From contig CM060989.1 of NCBI GenBank assembly GCA_030765065.1, forward strand, positions 64,060,001 to 64,124,000: a stretch of 64,000 nt of DNA. Direction: 5' to 3'. Shown here in pieces: positions 43,899 to 56,958 of the stretch. Below the pieces are notes generated by a model. It saw only the letters and a list, made by a program, of their open reading frames with translations, made no database searches and had not been told where the DNA came from. Both the position numbers and the translations under genes were made by a program. Position 1 is the first letter of the stretch, and each line of letters starts with the position of its first letter. The stretch comes from Deroplatys truncata. Taxonomy: Eukaryota; Arthropoda; Insecta; Mantodea; Mantidae.

Positions 43899-44612
43899 CT
43901 TTACTACGTATATAAGTAGACGAAGTACTGTTTTGAGATCCACTGAATCCAGAGAAAGCATTTGTAGAGAAAGGTGTGTGTATGTCAAATAAACACCAAA
44001 CTTGGTATTTAGGTTCAGTAACCGAGCGAGATGTCTCCGTGGTACGTGAGAGACTCGCATTCGGGAGGTTCAGGTTCGATTCCCGTTGACTGCCCACTCT
44101 GACCTTAGGTTTTTCATGGTTTTCCCTGGTCGGTAGGCGAATGCTCTTATGTTTTCCCATCTACCGCGACTTCCTTTCCATCATTTCCCTTTCATTCTGT
44201 TTACATCTCATCTTTCAGATGTGCTTCTAGGTTTCTGGCATATGGTGGTGTCGGACAGATGGCGCGGATGCTTGCTTACTTACTCCCCGTGGACACTAGG
44301 GGGCTGCTTGGTCAACGGGTTGTTCCTCACCCTCTCTAGAAAACTCCAGCAGTGAGGCGGATATTCGAGTCTAGAACTGTTAGGGACTTGTGCGCGTCTT
44401 TGTGACTTGTCTGCTTGCGGCTTATAGCCTCCGGTGATTCTTTCACTTCATCCCTTCTTCCTGGGGTATGGCAACCATAGCAGATCTATTTAGGTCGCAG
44501 TGAGCGTGGTGTCTCCCTCCATTGTATAACTTATCAGGTTCAGTATCTTCGAAAGATGTGACATGAAGATTTTTAAGAAAATTCCCTATCCCAAACTACC
44601 TTTACATGGTTT
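43899..44612 (+). repeat. Family A fragment split by a SINE
   Basis: Pieces 43899-44020 and 44536-44612 meet at AGGTTCAGTA, which is duplicated around the SINE. Internal parts of family A are deleted. Confidence 0.75.
44021..44535 (+). mobile_element. tRNA-derived SINE with 10-bp target duplication
   Basis: The head has GAGACTCGCATTCGGGAGG and the B box GGTTCGATTCCC (about 44073). A body of about 440 bp has no tRNA similarity. AGGTTCAGTA lies at 44011-44020 and again at 44536-44545, a clean duplication that defines both ends. A truncated relative is at 24477. Confidence 0.85.
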
Positions 44613-44639
44613 ATGGGACAAAAATTATAAAAATCTGAC

Positions 44640-44958
44640 ACGTTAGAGTTATATGACTTTCTTTACTCTTATATAAACAATGGGTTTATATTGTATGGCA
44701 ATAGTGCTGGCTTAAAGGACGTACTACTAGTACAAAAAATCTGATGTGTTACACTCACATAACTTTCTCTACTCTTGTACAACCTAATTTTACAAACGCC
44801 CATTCTCCATATGCTTCATGTTAATCGAGATGTCAATCTTATTGGTAATTTTCTTGTAGATGCAACGGGAATATGGTAGCTTTTAAGCGATAGTCAAATA
44901 TTTTAACGCTGGTTGCTATGTGGCGCATTCCATTCTCTTTGCATGTCCAGGACATAAA
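44640..44958 (-). repeat. Family A 3' fragments
   Basis: A short diverged end piece (44640-44690) followed by a 3'-end piece (about 44722-44958) that stops at the CAGGACATAAAAA landmark. Confidence 0.7.
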
Positions 44959-45849
44959 AAAATCTGATGTGTTACACTCACATGACTTTCTCTACTCTTG
45001 TACAATCTAATTTTACAAACGCCTATTCTCCATATGCTTCATGTTAATCGAGATATCGAGATGTCAATCTTATTGGTAATTTTCTTGTAGATGCAAGGGG
45101 AATATGGTAGCTTTTAAGCGATAGTCAAATATTTTAACGCTGGTTGCTATGTGGCGCATTTCATTCTCTTTGCATGTCCAGGACATAAAAAAAATGAATA
45201 ACGAATTTGAGAAAAAGTATAAGTATTGAAAAATTTAAGAAAATCACAAGCAATATCTCGAAAACGGTTCACTCAACAAAAAAAATGTATATGACATAAG
45301 TTGTGTATTTTAACGTGATCTACATTTTTTGTGAAGTAAAATTCTGTCTATCTCTTACGGTTTACCAGTTATGCAAAAGTCGTTCACAATAAAGAATACT
45401 TTTGGAGACATTCCCAGAAAATTCGAGATATACATTTCATTTCTCATGACATTATCTTAAACATATGATATTTTCATCAAAATCGTTAGAGCCATTTTTG
45501 AGAAAATTAAAATTTTCGAAAAATCTTCCATGTAAAGGGTAGTCTGGGGTGGGGGGATTTTCTTGAAAACCTTCGTGTCGCATCTCTGGAAGATACTGAA
45601 CCTAAATACCAAGTTTGGTGCGTCTCCGACTGTTCGTTTTTGAGTTATGCTGTTCACAGACACACACACACAGACACACACACAGACACACACACACACA
45701 CAGACACACACACGGACATGTTTCCAAAAATGCTTTTTTTGGATTCAGGAGGTCTCAAAACATGTATTTCCGGTGAAATCTCGGTATCGAATTTTTGGGT
45801 GGAATGCAATACTTCCCCTACTTACTATACGTAGTAGAGAAAGTAAAAA
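44959..45849 (-). repeat. Family A repeat, full copy
   Basis: Complete minus-strand copy with CA/CAGA microsatellite at 45658-45713. Confidence 0.9.
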
Positions 45850-46504
45850 TGAGTAACGAATTTGAGAAAAAGTATAAGTATTGGAAAATTTAAGGGAATA
45901 ACAAGCAATATCTCGAAAACGGTTCACTCAACAACAAAAATGTATATGACATAAATTGTGTATTGTAACGCGATCTACATTTTTTGTGCAGTAAAATTTT
46001 GTCTATCTCTTATGGTTTACCAGTTATGCAAAAGTCGTTCAGAATGAAGAACACTTTTGGAGACATTCCCGGAAAATTCGAGATATACATTTCATTTGTC
46101 ATGAAAATACCTTAAACATATGATATTTTAATCAAAATCGTTAGAGCCATTTTTGAGAAAATTAAAATTTTCGAAAAATGTTCCATGTAAAGGGTAGTCT
46201 GGGGTGGGGGGATTTTCTTGAAAACCTTCGTGTCGCATCTCTGGAAGATACTGAACCTAAATACCAAGTTTGGTGTTTATCCGACTGTTAGTTTTTGAGT
46301 TATGCTGTTCACAGACACACAGACACACACACAGACACACACACACACAGACACACAGACACACACACGGACATGTTTCCAAAAATGCTTTTTTTGGATT
46401 CAGGGAGTCTCAAAACATGTATTTCCGGTGAAATCTCGGTATCGAATTTTTGGGTCGAATGCAATACTTCCCCTACTTACTATACGTAGTAGAGAAAGTA
46501 AAAA
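45850..46504 (-). repeat. Family A repeat, 3'-truncated, tandem with previous
   Basis: Begins inside the unit at GAGTAACGAATTTGAGAAAA, directly abutting the full copy, and runs to its 5' end at GAGAAAGTAAAAA. This is a head-to-tail partial duplication. Confidence 0.85.
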
Positions 46505-46988
46505 GGCATTAAGAATAATTACTAGAAGCTTTCCTGGTGCCGCCTGTAGGCCCTTGTTTATATGTGAAGGAATTCAGTGTATAATTTATATGTTCTTGAT
46601 ATATTAATGTTTTTAAAGAAAAGTATTGCAAGCAATGATCTCAGAAGCAATTTACACACTCACAATACAAGGTACAATTCCAATATACATATGCCATTCT
46701 CTAGATTAAGTAAAATACATAACTCTCATGTATTTAATGCAATCAATATATATAAAATATTGCTTCCTGAGAGGGTAAGAATTTTAAAATTAAAACATTT
46801 CAAGAATTATGTAAGCTCAAGACAAAAAGTTAATCCATTTTACAATATGCAAGATTGTCTTAATACTATTTCTAAGTTCTAACGATAAGTTTCCATTTTA
46901 TGAATGTTGAATGTTTTATTTAAAGTTTTATCACCTAGCCAATTGTATTTTATACTTAAAGGCTCAAATAAATAAATTATTATTATTA
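46505..46988 (+). pseudogene. LINE 3' tail fragment
   Basis: An open frame from 46505 encodes KALRIITRSFPGAACRPLF, typical of the post-RT region of jockey/CR1-type LINEs. A second frame (46577-46882) continues with LHTHNTRYNSNIHMP and FNAINIYKILLPERVRILK, so a frameshift separates them. The fragment ends in an ATT-rich tail (TAAATAAATTATTATTATTA), as in LINE 3' ends. Confidence 0.7.
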
Positions 46989-47804
46989 CTAAAAAACTAT
47001 TTTTAAAAAAGCTTATTCTCCATCTACTTCATGTTAATCGAGATAAAAATTTGCAGAAAGTGTCTTATTGCTGATTTACTTGTAGATGCAAGGGAAATAT
47101 GGTAGGCTTTAAGCGATAGTCAAATATTTTAAGAGTTGGTTGCTATGTGAAGCATTCCATTCTCTTTGTATGTCCAGGACATAAAAAATGAATAACGAAT
47201 TCCCATTTGAGAAAAAATAACAGTATTGGAAAATTCAAACAAATAACAAGGAATATCTCGAAAATGGTTCATTCAACAAAAGAACTGTATATGACATAAA
47301 TTGTGTGTTTTAACGAGATCAACACTTCTTGTGTAGTAGAATTATGTCTATCTTTTACGGTTTACCAGTTATGCAAAATTTGTTTGGAATGAAGACTTTT
47401 GGAGACATTGCTGGAAAATTCAAGATATACATTTCATTTGCTATGAAAGTATCTTAAACATGCGATATTTTAATCAAACTCGTTACAGCCATTTTTGAGA
47501 AAAACAAAATTATCGAAAAATGTTCCAAGTAAAGGGTAGTCTGGGGTGGGGGGACTTTTTTGAAAATTTTCGTGTCCCATCTTTGAAAGATACTAAACTC
47601 AAATATCAAGTTTGGTATTTATCCGAGTTTTCGTTTTTAAGTTATGCTGTACACGCACAGACCACACGCGGACCTTTTTCTAGAAATGCCTTTTTGGATT
47701 CAGCGGGGCTCAAAACATGTATTTCTGGTGAAATCTCGATATCGAATTTTTTGGTGGAATGCAATGCTTCCCCTACTTACTGTACGTAGTAGAGAAAGTA
47801 AAAA
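46989..47804 (-). repeat. Family A repeat, slightly truncated
   Basis: Missing the outermost 3' end. The microsatellite is reduced to ACACGCACAGACCACACGC. Confidence 0.85.
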
Positions 47805-48138
47805 TATATGTTGCATTGATATGAGCTTCTCTACTCATTCATCTAGAACTATTCTTACAACAGCTTATTCGTTTACCTTGAGAAAAACGTTCACTACACA
47901 TTTAGTTGTAGGTATAAAGACAAAGTGAGTATGCAAAAGCGAGTCAGGTTTTCAAAAGTCTGGTCTTTATGCGATGGCTTTGAAATTTCATGCTCTTTGC
48001 ATCACCAGGAGGAAAAACGCGACTTAGACTTGAAAAAAGTACAGTAAAGCTCAAACCAATAACAAAGAATATCTCCGAAATGGTTGACGTCACGAAACAT
48101 TTTGATACAAATACGGTGTTTTAACGAGATTCACATTG

Positions 48139-48904
48139 TTGAATCCAAAATAAGTATTTTTTGGAAACATGTCCGTGTGTGTGTGTATGTGTCTGTCTGT
48201 GAACAGCATAACTCAGAAACGAACAGTCGGATAAACACCAAACTTGGTAGTTAGGTTCAGTATCTTCCAGAGATGGGACACGAAGGTTTTCAAGAAAATC
48301 CCCCCACCCCAGATTATCCTTTACATGGAACATTTTTCGAAAATTTTAATTTTCTCAAAAATGGCTCTAACGATTTTGATTAAAATATCATATGTTTAAG
48401 ATATTTTCACGACAAATAAAATGCATATCTTGAATTTTCTGGGAATGTCTCCAAAAGTATTCTTCATTGTGAACGACTTTTGCATAACTGGTAAACCATA
48501 AGAGATAGACAAAATTTTACTACACAAAAAAGTAGATCGCGTTAAAACACACAATTTATGTAATGTATATTTTTTGTTGTTGAGTGAACCATTTTCAAGA
48601 TATTGCTTGTTATTCCCTTAAAATTTCCAATTGTTATACTTTTCTGAAATGGGAATTCGTTATTCATTTTTTAAATGTCCTGGTAATGCAAAGAGAATGG
48701 AATGCTCCACATAGCAACCAGTTCTTAAAACATTTGACTATCGCTTAAAGTCTACCATATTCCCCTTGCATCTACAAGAAAATTAGCAATAAGTTTAACA
48801 TCTCGATATCTCGATTAACATGAAGCATATGGAGAATAAGCGTTTGTAAAAATAGTTTGTACAAGAGTAGAGAAAGTCATGTGAGTGTAACACATCAGTT
48901 TTTT
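48139..48904 (+). repeat. Family A repeat, 5'-truncated
   Basis: Starts at TTGAATCCAAAATAAGT, just before the microsatellite, and runs to the standard 3' end. Confidence 0.85.
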
Positions 48905-50423
48905 TATGTAGTAAGCTTTTCTCTGTCTTTTACGGTTTACAAGTTACGTTTATTCTGCACAGGAAAGGACAGAGTTGGCGGCCGTTTACAGCTGATTCTC
49001 GCTAGATTTAGAAATTGTACTAATTAGAATATTTAGACAGTGTGCGAGTGTGAGGGAAATACTAAAAGAATGAGGGAAATGAAGTCGCAACGTATAGTTA
49101 ATAAAAGCGTCTGATTTGCTGGAGAGCAAAACTCTCCCATTTGAAAGGTACTTTAGAACTGCACTGATTCAAAAAGATATTGCGGCGTATTAATAATTTG
49201 GGAGGTTGCATTATTGTTCTAAATTGTTATTACCAGACACATTTTGTTTAAGTCACTCTTGGCTGGAGAGTAGTAGTGGGGTATATAGCGTCTGTCTGAG
49301 GATTCCGTGAGGAACGGACCGCGAGTGTAAGCCGGGCTTTGGATCGGCGGATATCTCCTCCCAACTCCAATCCATTAGCAAATAAATCTAGGAATGTGTG
49401 AGTAGATTTGTGTTATGGATTTTGTGCAGTGAAAAACCCACGCCTTCCTCTTAACCTCCGCGCCAGGTTTCGGTCCTCCGCAGCCAAGTAAGTATACATC
49501 CCCTCAATGTATGTGCTGGGTACTCAGAAATAATTTAATTTTTTTGAACTTTTAGGCCATCTAACCAACATGTAGCAATATATACGTTTATTTTGCAACA
49601 ACTCCCTCGGTTACACTCTATCCGGTTCATCTCAAGTCTACTGTATATAAAATTAAAAGGAAAATCCCTATTCATGACTCACACCAAGTCTGCATTCGCC
49701 TGAGAAGCGTTTAAACCGCGCGCTACTCTTGTTTACCACAATGCAGATGCTGATACGTTCAAAGTTTGAGTGTAAAAATTCTGTTTCTTAATTGATAAGT
49801 TATGCAGAAATCCTTTAGAGCTAATTATGATTGAAAGGGAAAATCAGGACTCGTGCCCTTTAGCGCAAGCCGTCTCGGTGGTTGATGCTTGAAACGTCAG
49901 GACTTTACAATACTGCTCCCGACATCTGATGTACAAGCACAGTGTCAACATGCAAGCCTTAGACTAGAGCTAACACAGCAAAGCTCTCAAACTGTCCAGG
50001 ATGGTATTAAGTATACATTTGGTTACAGCACGTGTATGTGAGCCCATTTCCTCGTTACCGCCCCATGCCCCCCCACGTCGCGGGCGTCTGCTCGGGTCAC
50101 GGCTCCATTAAAACTGATGCATAATTCAGTTCCATCCCGTGCTGGATGACCGGCTCCATAAAGCAATCACATCCGGCATAAAACAGCATTACAGAATTGT
50201 GTGTTGAAATAAGCCTGTGTCAGAATCAATAATTATTAGTACCATGGAATCCAAACATAATCTCCCTTTCATCGAAACTGAGATTAATGGTATTTTTGTA
50301 CCTGATCTACTAATATCCGCAACAGTTTTTATTCTTTTGTACACCGTTAAAGCAATTGGCAAGTTCATTAACAAACACATAAATTCACATGCTTTGTTTT
50401 TTATTTATTTACTGTACCGTATA
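48905..50423. other. Unassigned sequence with promoter-like features
   Basis: GGGGTATATAGCG near 49279 followed by AGCAAATAAATC near 49378 could be part of an LTR, but no boundaries are visible. Otherwise nothing was recognised. Confidence 0.3.
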
Positions 50424-51591
50424 CACTACGTGCTCAAAAGTATCCGGACACCCTCCATCGGTAATGCTGGAAGTCAATATGATGTTGGCCCACCCTTAGC
50501 CTTGATGACAGCGTTCACTCTCGCAGGCATACTTTCAATCAGGTGCTGGAAGGTTTCTTGGGGAATGGCAGCCCATTCTTCACGGAGTGCGGAACTGAGG
50601 AGAGCTATCGATGTAGGCTGGTGAGGCCTGGCACAAAGTCCGCGTTCCAAAAGGTGTTCTATAGGATTCAAGTCAGGACTCTGTGCATGCAAGTCCATTA
50701 CAGGGATGTTATTGTCGTGTAACCACTCCACCACAGCCCGTGCAGTATGAACAGGTGCTCGATCGTGTTGTAAGATGCGATCGCGATCCCCGAATTGCTC
50801 TTCAACAGTGGGAAGCAAGAAGGTGCTTAAATTATCAATGTAGGTCGTGATCGTGCTACGCAAAACAACAAAGGATGCAAGCCCCCTCCAGGAAAAACAC
50901 GACCACACCATAACACCACCACCTCCGAATTTCACTGTTGGCACTACACACGCTGGCAGATGACGTTCACTGGGCATTCGCCATACCCACACGCTGCCAT
51001 CGGATCGCCACATTGTGTACCGTGATTCGTCACTCCGCACAATGTTCTGCCACTGTTAAATCGTTTGACGACGTTTGGCATTTTCCTGCGTGATGTGTGG
51101 CTTATGAGCAGCCACTCGACCGTGGAATCCAAGGTCTCTCACCTCTTAACTGTCATAGTACTTGGAGTGGATCCTGATGCATTCTGAAATTCCTGTGTGA
51201 TGGTCTGGATAGAGTCTACCTATTACTCTTTACGACCCTCTTCAAATGTCGGCGGTCTCTGTCAGTCAACAGACGAGATCGGCCTGTACACTTTTGTGCT
51301 GTACATGTCCCTTCACGTTTCCACTTCACTATCACATCAGAAACAGTGGACCCAGGGATGTTTAGGAGTGTGGAAATCTCGCGTAAAGACTTCTGATACA
51401 AGTGACACCCAATCACGTGACCACGTTCGCAGTCCGTGAGTTCCACGGAGCGCCCCATTCTGTTGTTTCACGATGTCTAATGACTACTGAGGTCACGGAT
51501 AATGAGTACCAGGCAATAAGTGGCAGCACAATACACCTAAGATGAAAAACGTATGTTTGTGGGGTGTCCGGATACTTTTGATCACATAGTG
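50424..51591 (-). mobile_element. Near-complete Tc1-like transposon
   Basis: Inverted ends are CACTACGTGCTCAAAAGTAT and its close complement, continuing through CCGGACACC. They are flanked by TA at 50422-50423 and 51592-51593, the Tc1/mariner target. The length of 1,168 bp leaves room for one transposase gene, which fills it on the minus strand. Confidence 0.9.
50474..51458 (-). pseudogene. Tc1-like transposase, broken
   Basis: The N-terminal frame (51458-51216) has a helix-turn-helix: REISTLLNIPGSTVSDVIVK. A second piece (about 51132-51060) contains AAHKPH-type and linker sequence in a shifted frame. The catalytic part (51040-50474) shows SDESRYTMW (first Asp), GGGGVMVWSCFSWRG, HDRAPVHTA (second Asp) and SPDLNPIEHL (Glu), i.e. 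a DD34E-like triad. At least two frame interruptions, and HDRA where HDNA-like motifs are usual, suggest it is inactive. Confidence 0.85.
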
Positions 51592-52550
51592 TACGTCTCT
51601 TTAACTACAATGGTCATATCGGCGGCCTTTTACCTCTTGGGGCAATAATGTTAAATCGTATACAGTTGTCATTGGATTTCTGGTTTTTCCCGCACCTCAT
51701 TTCGTTCCTCTTTCCCTGACTGGCTAATGTACGCTTTTGAACGGTGGGCTAATGTGGTGCCGATATAATGAGCTGTGTTTTAATTTGGTAAGAGATTAGT
51801 AAAGCAGCTGCTCTCCATTCATGTTCCTTACTTAGTTCCAGCAACCCAAGTTAATCGGGGGCTTTCGTATCCCTTTTTCGCGATGGCGGATGTGCACTAG
51901 AGGCTAGGATTCAAGGCAGTTTTAGATACGTTGAAAAACAATCACTTTTTATTATTGTTCTTCCGTAGACTGGAAAGGTAGAAGGTGAATGAAAAAGTAT
52001 GTAAGTCGACATTGGGCTATTGCTAAGGATGCCTTGTTTTTTTACCGGGAAAATTGCAATCACATGGGGAATTTAATGAACACTTGTCATATCGACATCG
52101 TAGCAGCGGTAGCTGAAGCTAAAGATTGGTGTTTCGAACCCGCACTATGGCATTGGATTTTTTATTGTGATTCTACCGTACCACAGTTAATATTTCGGAG
52201 TTAGTATTATCTTAAATAAATGTTATTATCCGAGTTTTGCAAGAAAAGGAAAAGAAGGTTGCCAACTCATTTCAAGTAATGTGAAAATTCTGTGTTTTCG
52301 GACTTTATTGTAATGATTTTTCGTTTGACGTGGTTAATTTCGTACAACTCACTTTCTTACCATGCTTGTTTTTTTATATATTATAATTCATCAGAAGGGA
52401 TTAATAATAATATCTACCCCATTAGTTAACCAATTAAATGAGTTATTCAAAGTAAAATAGTTTTTATCTCTCCTGAAAACTTATACATTAAACTTTTTTT
52501 TCAAGCGTCCTTTAAGTTTGCTTTGTAACCCGCTATAATATCTTTTTTAC
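51592..52550. other. Unassigned sequence
   Basis: No genes or repeats recognised. AGCTAAAGATTGGTGTTTCG near 52113 is only weakly tRNA-like. Confidence 0.3.
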
Positions 52551-52715
52551 TTTCTCTACTACGTATAGTAAGTAGGGGAAGTATTGCATTCCACCCAAAA
52601 ATTCGATACCGAGATTTCACCTGAAATACATGTTTTGAGACCTCCTGAATCCAAAAAAAGCATTTTTGGAAACATGTCCGTGTGTGTGTCTGTGTGTGTG
52701 TGTCTGTGTGTGTGT

Positions 52716-52747
<32 letters not shown>

Positions 52748-53466
52748 CTGTGTGTGTGTGTGTCTGTGAACAGCATAACTCAAACACGAACAGTCGGATA
52801 AGCACCAAACTTGGTATTTAGGTTCACTATCGTCCAGAGATGCGACACGAAGGTTTTCAAGAAATTCCCCCCAACCCAAACTACCCTTTACATGGAAGAT
52901 TTTTCGAAAATTTTAATTTTCTCAAAAATGGCTCTAACGATTTTGATGAAAATATTATATGTTTAAGATAATGTAATGAGAAATGAAATGTATATCTCGA
53001 ATTTTCTGGGAATGTCTCCAAAAGTCTTCTTCATTGTGGACGACTTTTGCATAACTGGTAAACCATAAGAGATAGACAAAAGTTTACTACACAAAAAATG
53101 TAGATCGCGTTAAAATACACAACTTATGTCATATGCATTTCTTTTGTTGAGTGAACCGTTTTCGAGATATTGCTTGTTATTTCCTTAAATTTTCCAATAC
53201 TTATACTTTTTCTCAAATGCGTTATTCATTTTTTTTATGTCCTGGACATGCAAAGAGAATGGAATGCGTCACATAGCAACCAGCGTTAAAATATTTGACT
53301 ATCACTTAAAAGCTACCATATTTTCCTTGCATCTACAAGAAAATTACCAATAAGATTGACATCTCGATATCTCGATTAACATGAAGCATATGGAGAATAG
53401 GCGTTTGTAAAATTAGGTTGTACAAGAGTAGAGAAAGTTATGTGAGTGTAACACATCAGATTTTTA
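52551..53466 (+). repeat. Family A repeat, full-length copy
   Basis: Complete copy with a long TG/TGTC microsatellite at 52679-52768. Confidence 0.9.
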
Positions 53467-55887
53467 TTATTTTGGTGCCATGAGGACTCCATTATGCATT
53501 ATTCTTAAATACGCCACCTGGTTTGTGTGTCCACTAACCCCGTTCGTGGCATTACTTCCAATAGTTTTGACGCTATTCTTTGAGATACTTCATCGCTTCG
53601 AAGTCCTCACCGCGTTACATATGACCTTGCTCATTAAGGGGAATAATTTTGCTTTGTTGTCCATATCCCTAGTTCCTTTCAAATCACGTATTTAATAAAT
53701 TGGAATTTGTTTACAATAAAACTTCATCAACCATTCCACATAACGTCTTATTGCTCCTGAGCCGGAAATCGACCACTGTTCATTGTTTAGGGTTTGAGTG
53801 CCCGACTTTTAACATCAAACCAATAAGACATGAACAGAACTGGCGAGTGTCTGACGAGTGTCTTTTACCCACTCAGGTTAAATGCTTCGTTTCCCACCTC
53901 TTTCACTGCTCAATTTGTTCAAACCAATAAGAGATTAGCACGCTGGGTAAATGTGGAAGACAACTGATAAGGAGATTCTGTCAACATTAAATAAAAAAGC
54001 GCTATAGGAAACGTTTTGTTTTTGCACCGAACTGTACTCCTTTGAAAGGTGATGACAAACACTATTGTCCATTCCAAACAGTTCCCTCTGATGTAAACAG
54101 AAGCACGTGCTTCGGCTTGTCACGAACCCAAGAATATACTCTTACGCCAAAGTAAATAGCTCCTTAATACATGTATTGTATTATGAAATATTAGAGCAGG
54201 AAAGGTATAGAACTACACATTTTATTGCGGTTATCATAAGAACTCGTCGTTAAAGGTAATGGATACATACTAGCTGTTAAGAGATTACAAAATATGACTT
54301 TCGCCTGCTATTGCGCTAACGCCGAGAGCATCTTGGTTGTTAATACCAACCGTATAAACGACTGCCAATCTCATACATACACAAGAAATGCAGCAATGAA
54401 TTCCCAGAGGTGCTATCTGAGTACCGAATAAACACTTTGCGTAACACAGGATATATGATAAGCGAATAGTCCTTCATAATACACTAATACACAGCTCAGC
54501 ACAGGTCAAATCTTGTGATTTAGTCAGTTGGTATTTGAGCTCATATGGCAGAGGAAGGTGCGTGTAGTGCGAATAAACTGGTCAAACACAGAAGCGGGAA
54601 ACAATTAAAAAGTGGCTAAAAACAAACATTACTTCATAATTCATCTTGGAATACAAACAGACATAATACAACATAGAAGAGGATAAAGTTTTAAGTGCTA
54701 CAATGCTATGGAATTGCGGATAAGCTTGTCATTATTTTGGAGAGTAGTTCCGATTCCGATATGTCAGCTGAGTTACCTTCGGAGAATTCGGATTTGGGTG
54801 TTGCACTTTTGCCCGAGGATTGTGATTAACGTAAGTGTTCATTGCCGCATACTTATAAAATCGATTGCTACCTCAGGTTGCATTTTGAACCATGATTCTC
54901 ACGCAGGGCGCCTTTTTATAGATTAAATAGTGTTCAACAAGCACGTGGGAGGGGAACAAGCAGCCATTATGGGCGGGGATTGCGAACTACTTTCGCGCGG
55001 ATAATACAAAGAGTTTGTTTTCAGTGAAAGGCACTCTGGTTTGGAATAGATAATAAGTAGGTAATGCAAAGGCATCGGATAAGAGCGATATGAACAGACT
55101 GTCATTATACATTCACGTGCTTTCGTCAACCTGAAAGGCAGGTTTACACCGAAGGATCCCATTACCTCTCTGTTAAGAAATTACATGCATTCCAGATGAA
55201 TTAACTCTGATATATAATATTGTGACGTGGTGATTATAGCCCAAGGTTATCGGGAGGTCGGCTCCAGGCAGTTGGAAAGATACACAGAGATAACTGGACC
55301 CGGCGCTATCGCCAGATAACCAGAATCTTCTGGAAGTTTCCCTTTCCATCGCTTCCAGAACACTCTAAAATGTTCTGTATACACTTCCAATGGTTATTTA
55401 AGCGAACGAGCTCGAAAGTCGAGGGTTAGGGAGTGCACTTTTGATGCGAAATCAAGGGTGGTTATACGAGCGTGTCTGTGATACTGCGCAGAAGTGGGTG
55501 CTGCGTCTGCGAGAGATTAGAGACGTTTTGTGTTTGACTCCCCAAGAATAAAATGAAACGAAGGAGAAACCACGTCGCGAAGAAAGTAAAGTGCCGGAAA
55601 ATTGAATTAGTTTACATAGTGAACTGACAGTTAAAAAAATAACAATAAAATAATAATAAGGTAAATTTGACAACTCTCTTCGAATATATTACTATCAATA
55701 ATCGTGTTAAATCAGGAACTATTTTATATCGACAACTACCTTTCCATGACAGCAGCTAATGAGAGGTGACTAGTGCACGTGAGAGTTAAGAGATACGTGG
55801 CAAAGTTATATGGAACGGAGTTTACACGAACGAGACCTAAGACCAATAATGATTCATCACCTATTCGCGTTAACAAGAAATCTTACC
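53467..55887. other. Unassigned intergenic sequence
   Basis: The longest stretch without recognised repeats. Open frames are short and lack domain-like features. Confidence 0.3.
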
Positions 55888-56148
55888 ATCCCGCCTCTGT
55901 GGTGTAAGGGTAGCGTGTATACCTCAAGAGGTCCCGATTTCGAATCTCAGTTAGGTGGAGTTATCCGGATGAGGTTCTTTCCGGGGTTTTACCTTATCCT
56001 GAAGAGATGAATGTCGGTAGCTTTAAGCACTATGAATCCTGGGCTCATTTTAACATCACTTCACCCATTTCATTCATTGATTGTCCGACATGATCTAACC
56101 GGTTAAAGGATGACACAATTAAGAAACGAAAAGGAAAGAAAGAAAGTA
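55888..56148 (+). mobile_element. tRNA-derived SINE
   Basis: A-box-like TGGTGTAAGGGTAGCGTG and B-box-like GATTTCGAATCTC are in tRNA order. The body includes CCGGATGAGGTTCTTTCCGG, and the element ends in an A/G-rich tail adjoining a family A copy. Confidence 0.7.
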
Positions 56149-56846
56149 AAAAAATCTGTGTTACACTCACATGACTTTCTCTACTCTTGTACAAACTATT
56201 TTAACAAACGCTTATTCTCCATATACTTCATGCTAATCGAGATATCGAGATGTTAATCTTATTGCTAATTTTCTTGTAGATGCAAGGGGAATTGGTAGGT
56301 TTTAAGCGATAGTCAAATATTTTAAGAGCTGGTTGCTATGTGGCGCATTCCATTCTCTTTGTATGTCCGGACATAAAAAAATGAATAACGAATTCCCATT
56401 TGAGAAAACGTATTGGAAAATTTAAGGGAATAACAAGCAATATCTCGAAAATGCTTCACTCAACAACAAAAATGTATATGACATAAATTGTGTATTTTAA
56501 CACGATCTACATTTTTTGTGTAGTAAAATTTTGTCTATCTCTTATGGTTCACCAGTTATGCAGAAGTCGTTCACAATGAAGAATACCTTTGGAGACATTC
56601 CCAGAAAATTCAAGATATACATTTTATTTGTCATGAAAATATCTTAAACATATGATATTTTAATCAAAATCGTTAGAGCCATTTTTCAGAAAATTAAAAT
56701 TTTTAGAAAAATGTTCCATGTAAAGGGTAATCTGGGGTGGGGGGATTTTCTTGAAAACCTTCGTTTCGCATCTCTGGAAGAAACTGAACCTAAATACCAA
56801 GTTTGGTGTTTATCCTACTGTTCATTTCTGAGTTATACTGTTCACT

Positions 56847-56895
<49 letters not shown>

Positions 56896-56958
56896 TATCG
56901 AATTTTTGGGTGAATACAATACTTTTCCTAATTACTATACGTAGTAGAGAAACTAAAA
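56149..56958 (-). repeat. Family A repeat copy
   Basis: Nearly complete. The segment between the CA microsatellite (56849-56893) and the 5' end is shortened: GGTATCGAATTTTTGGG follows the microsatellite directly. Confidence 0.85.

Noticed and set aside
36838..52879. A roughly 90-106 codon frame recurring in family A copies (at 36838, 42069, 45640, 47520, 52559 and others)
   Set aside because: The copies are near-identical DNA, so shared openness is expected. The frame runs through a variable microsatellite and is broken in other copies.
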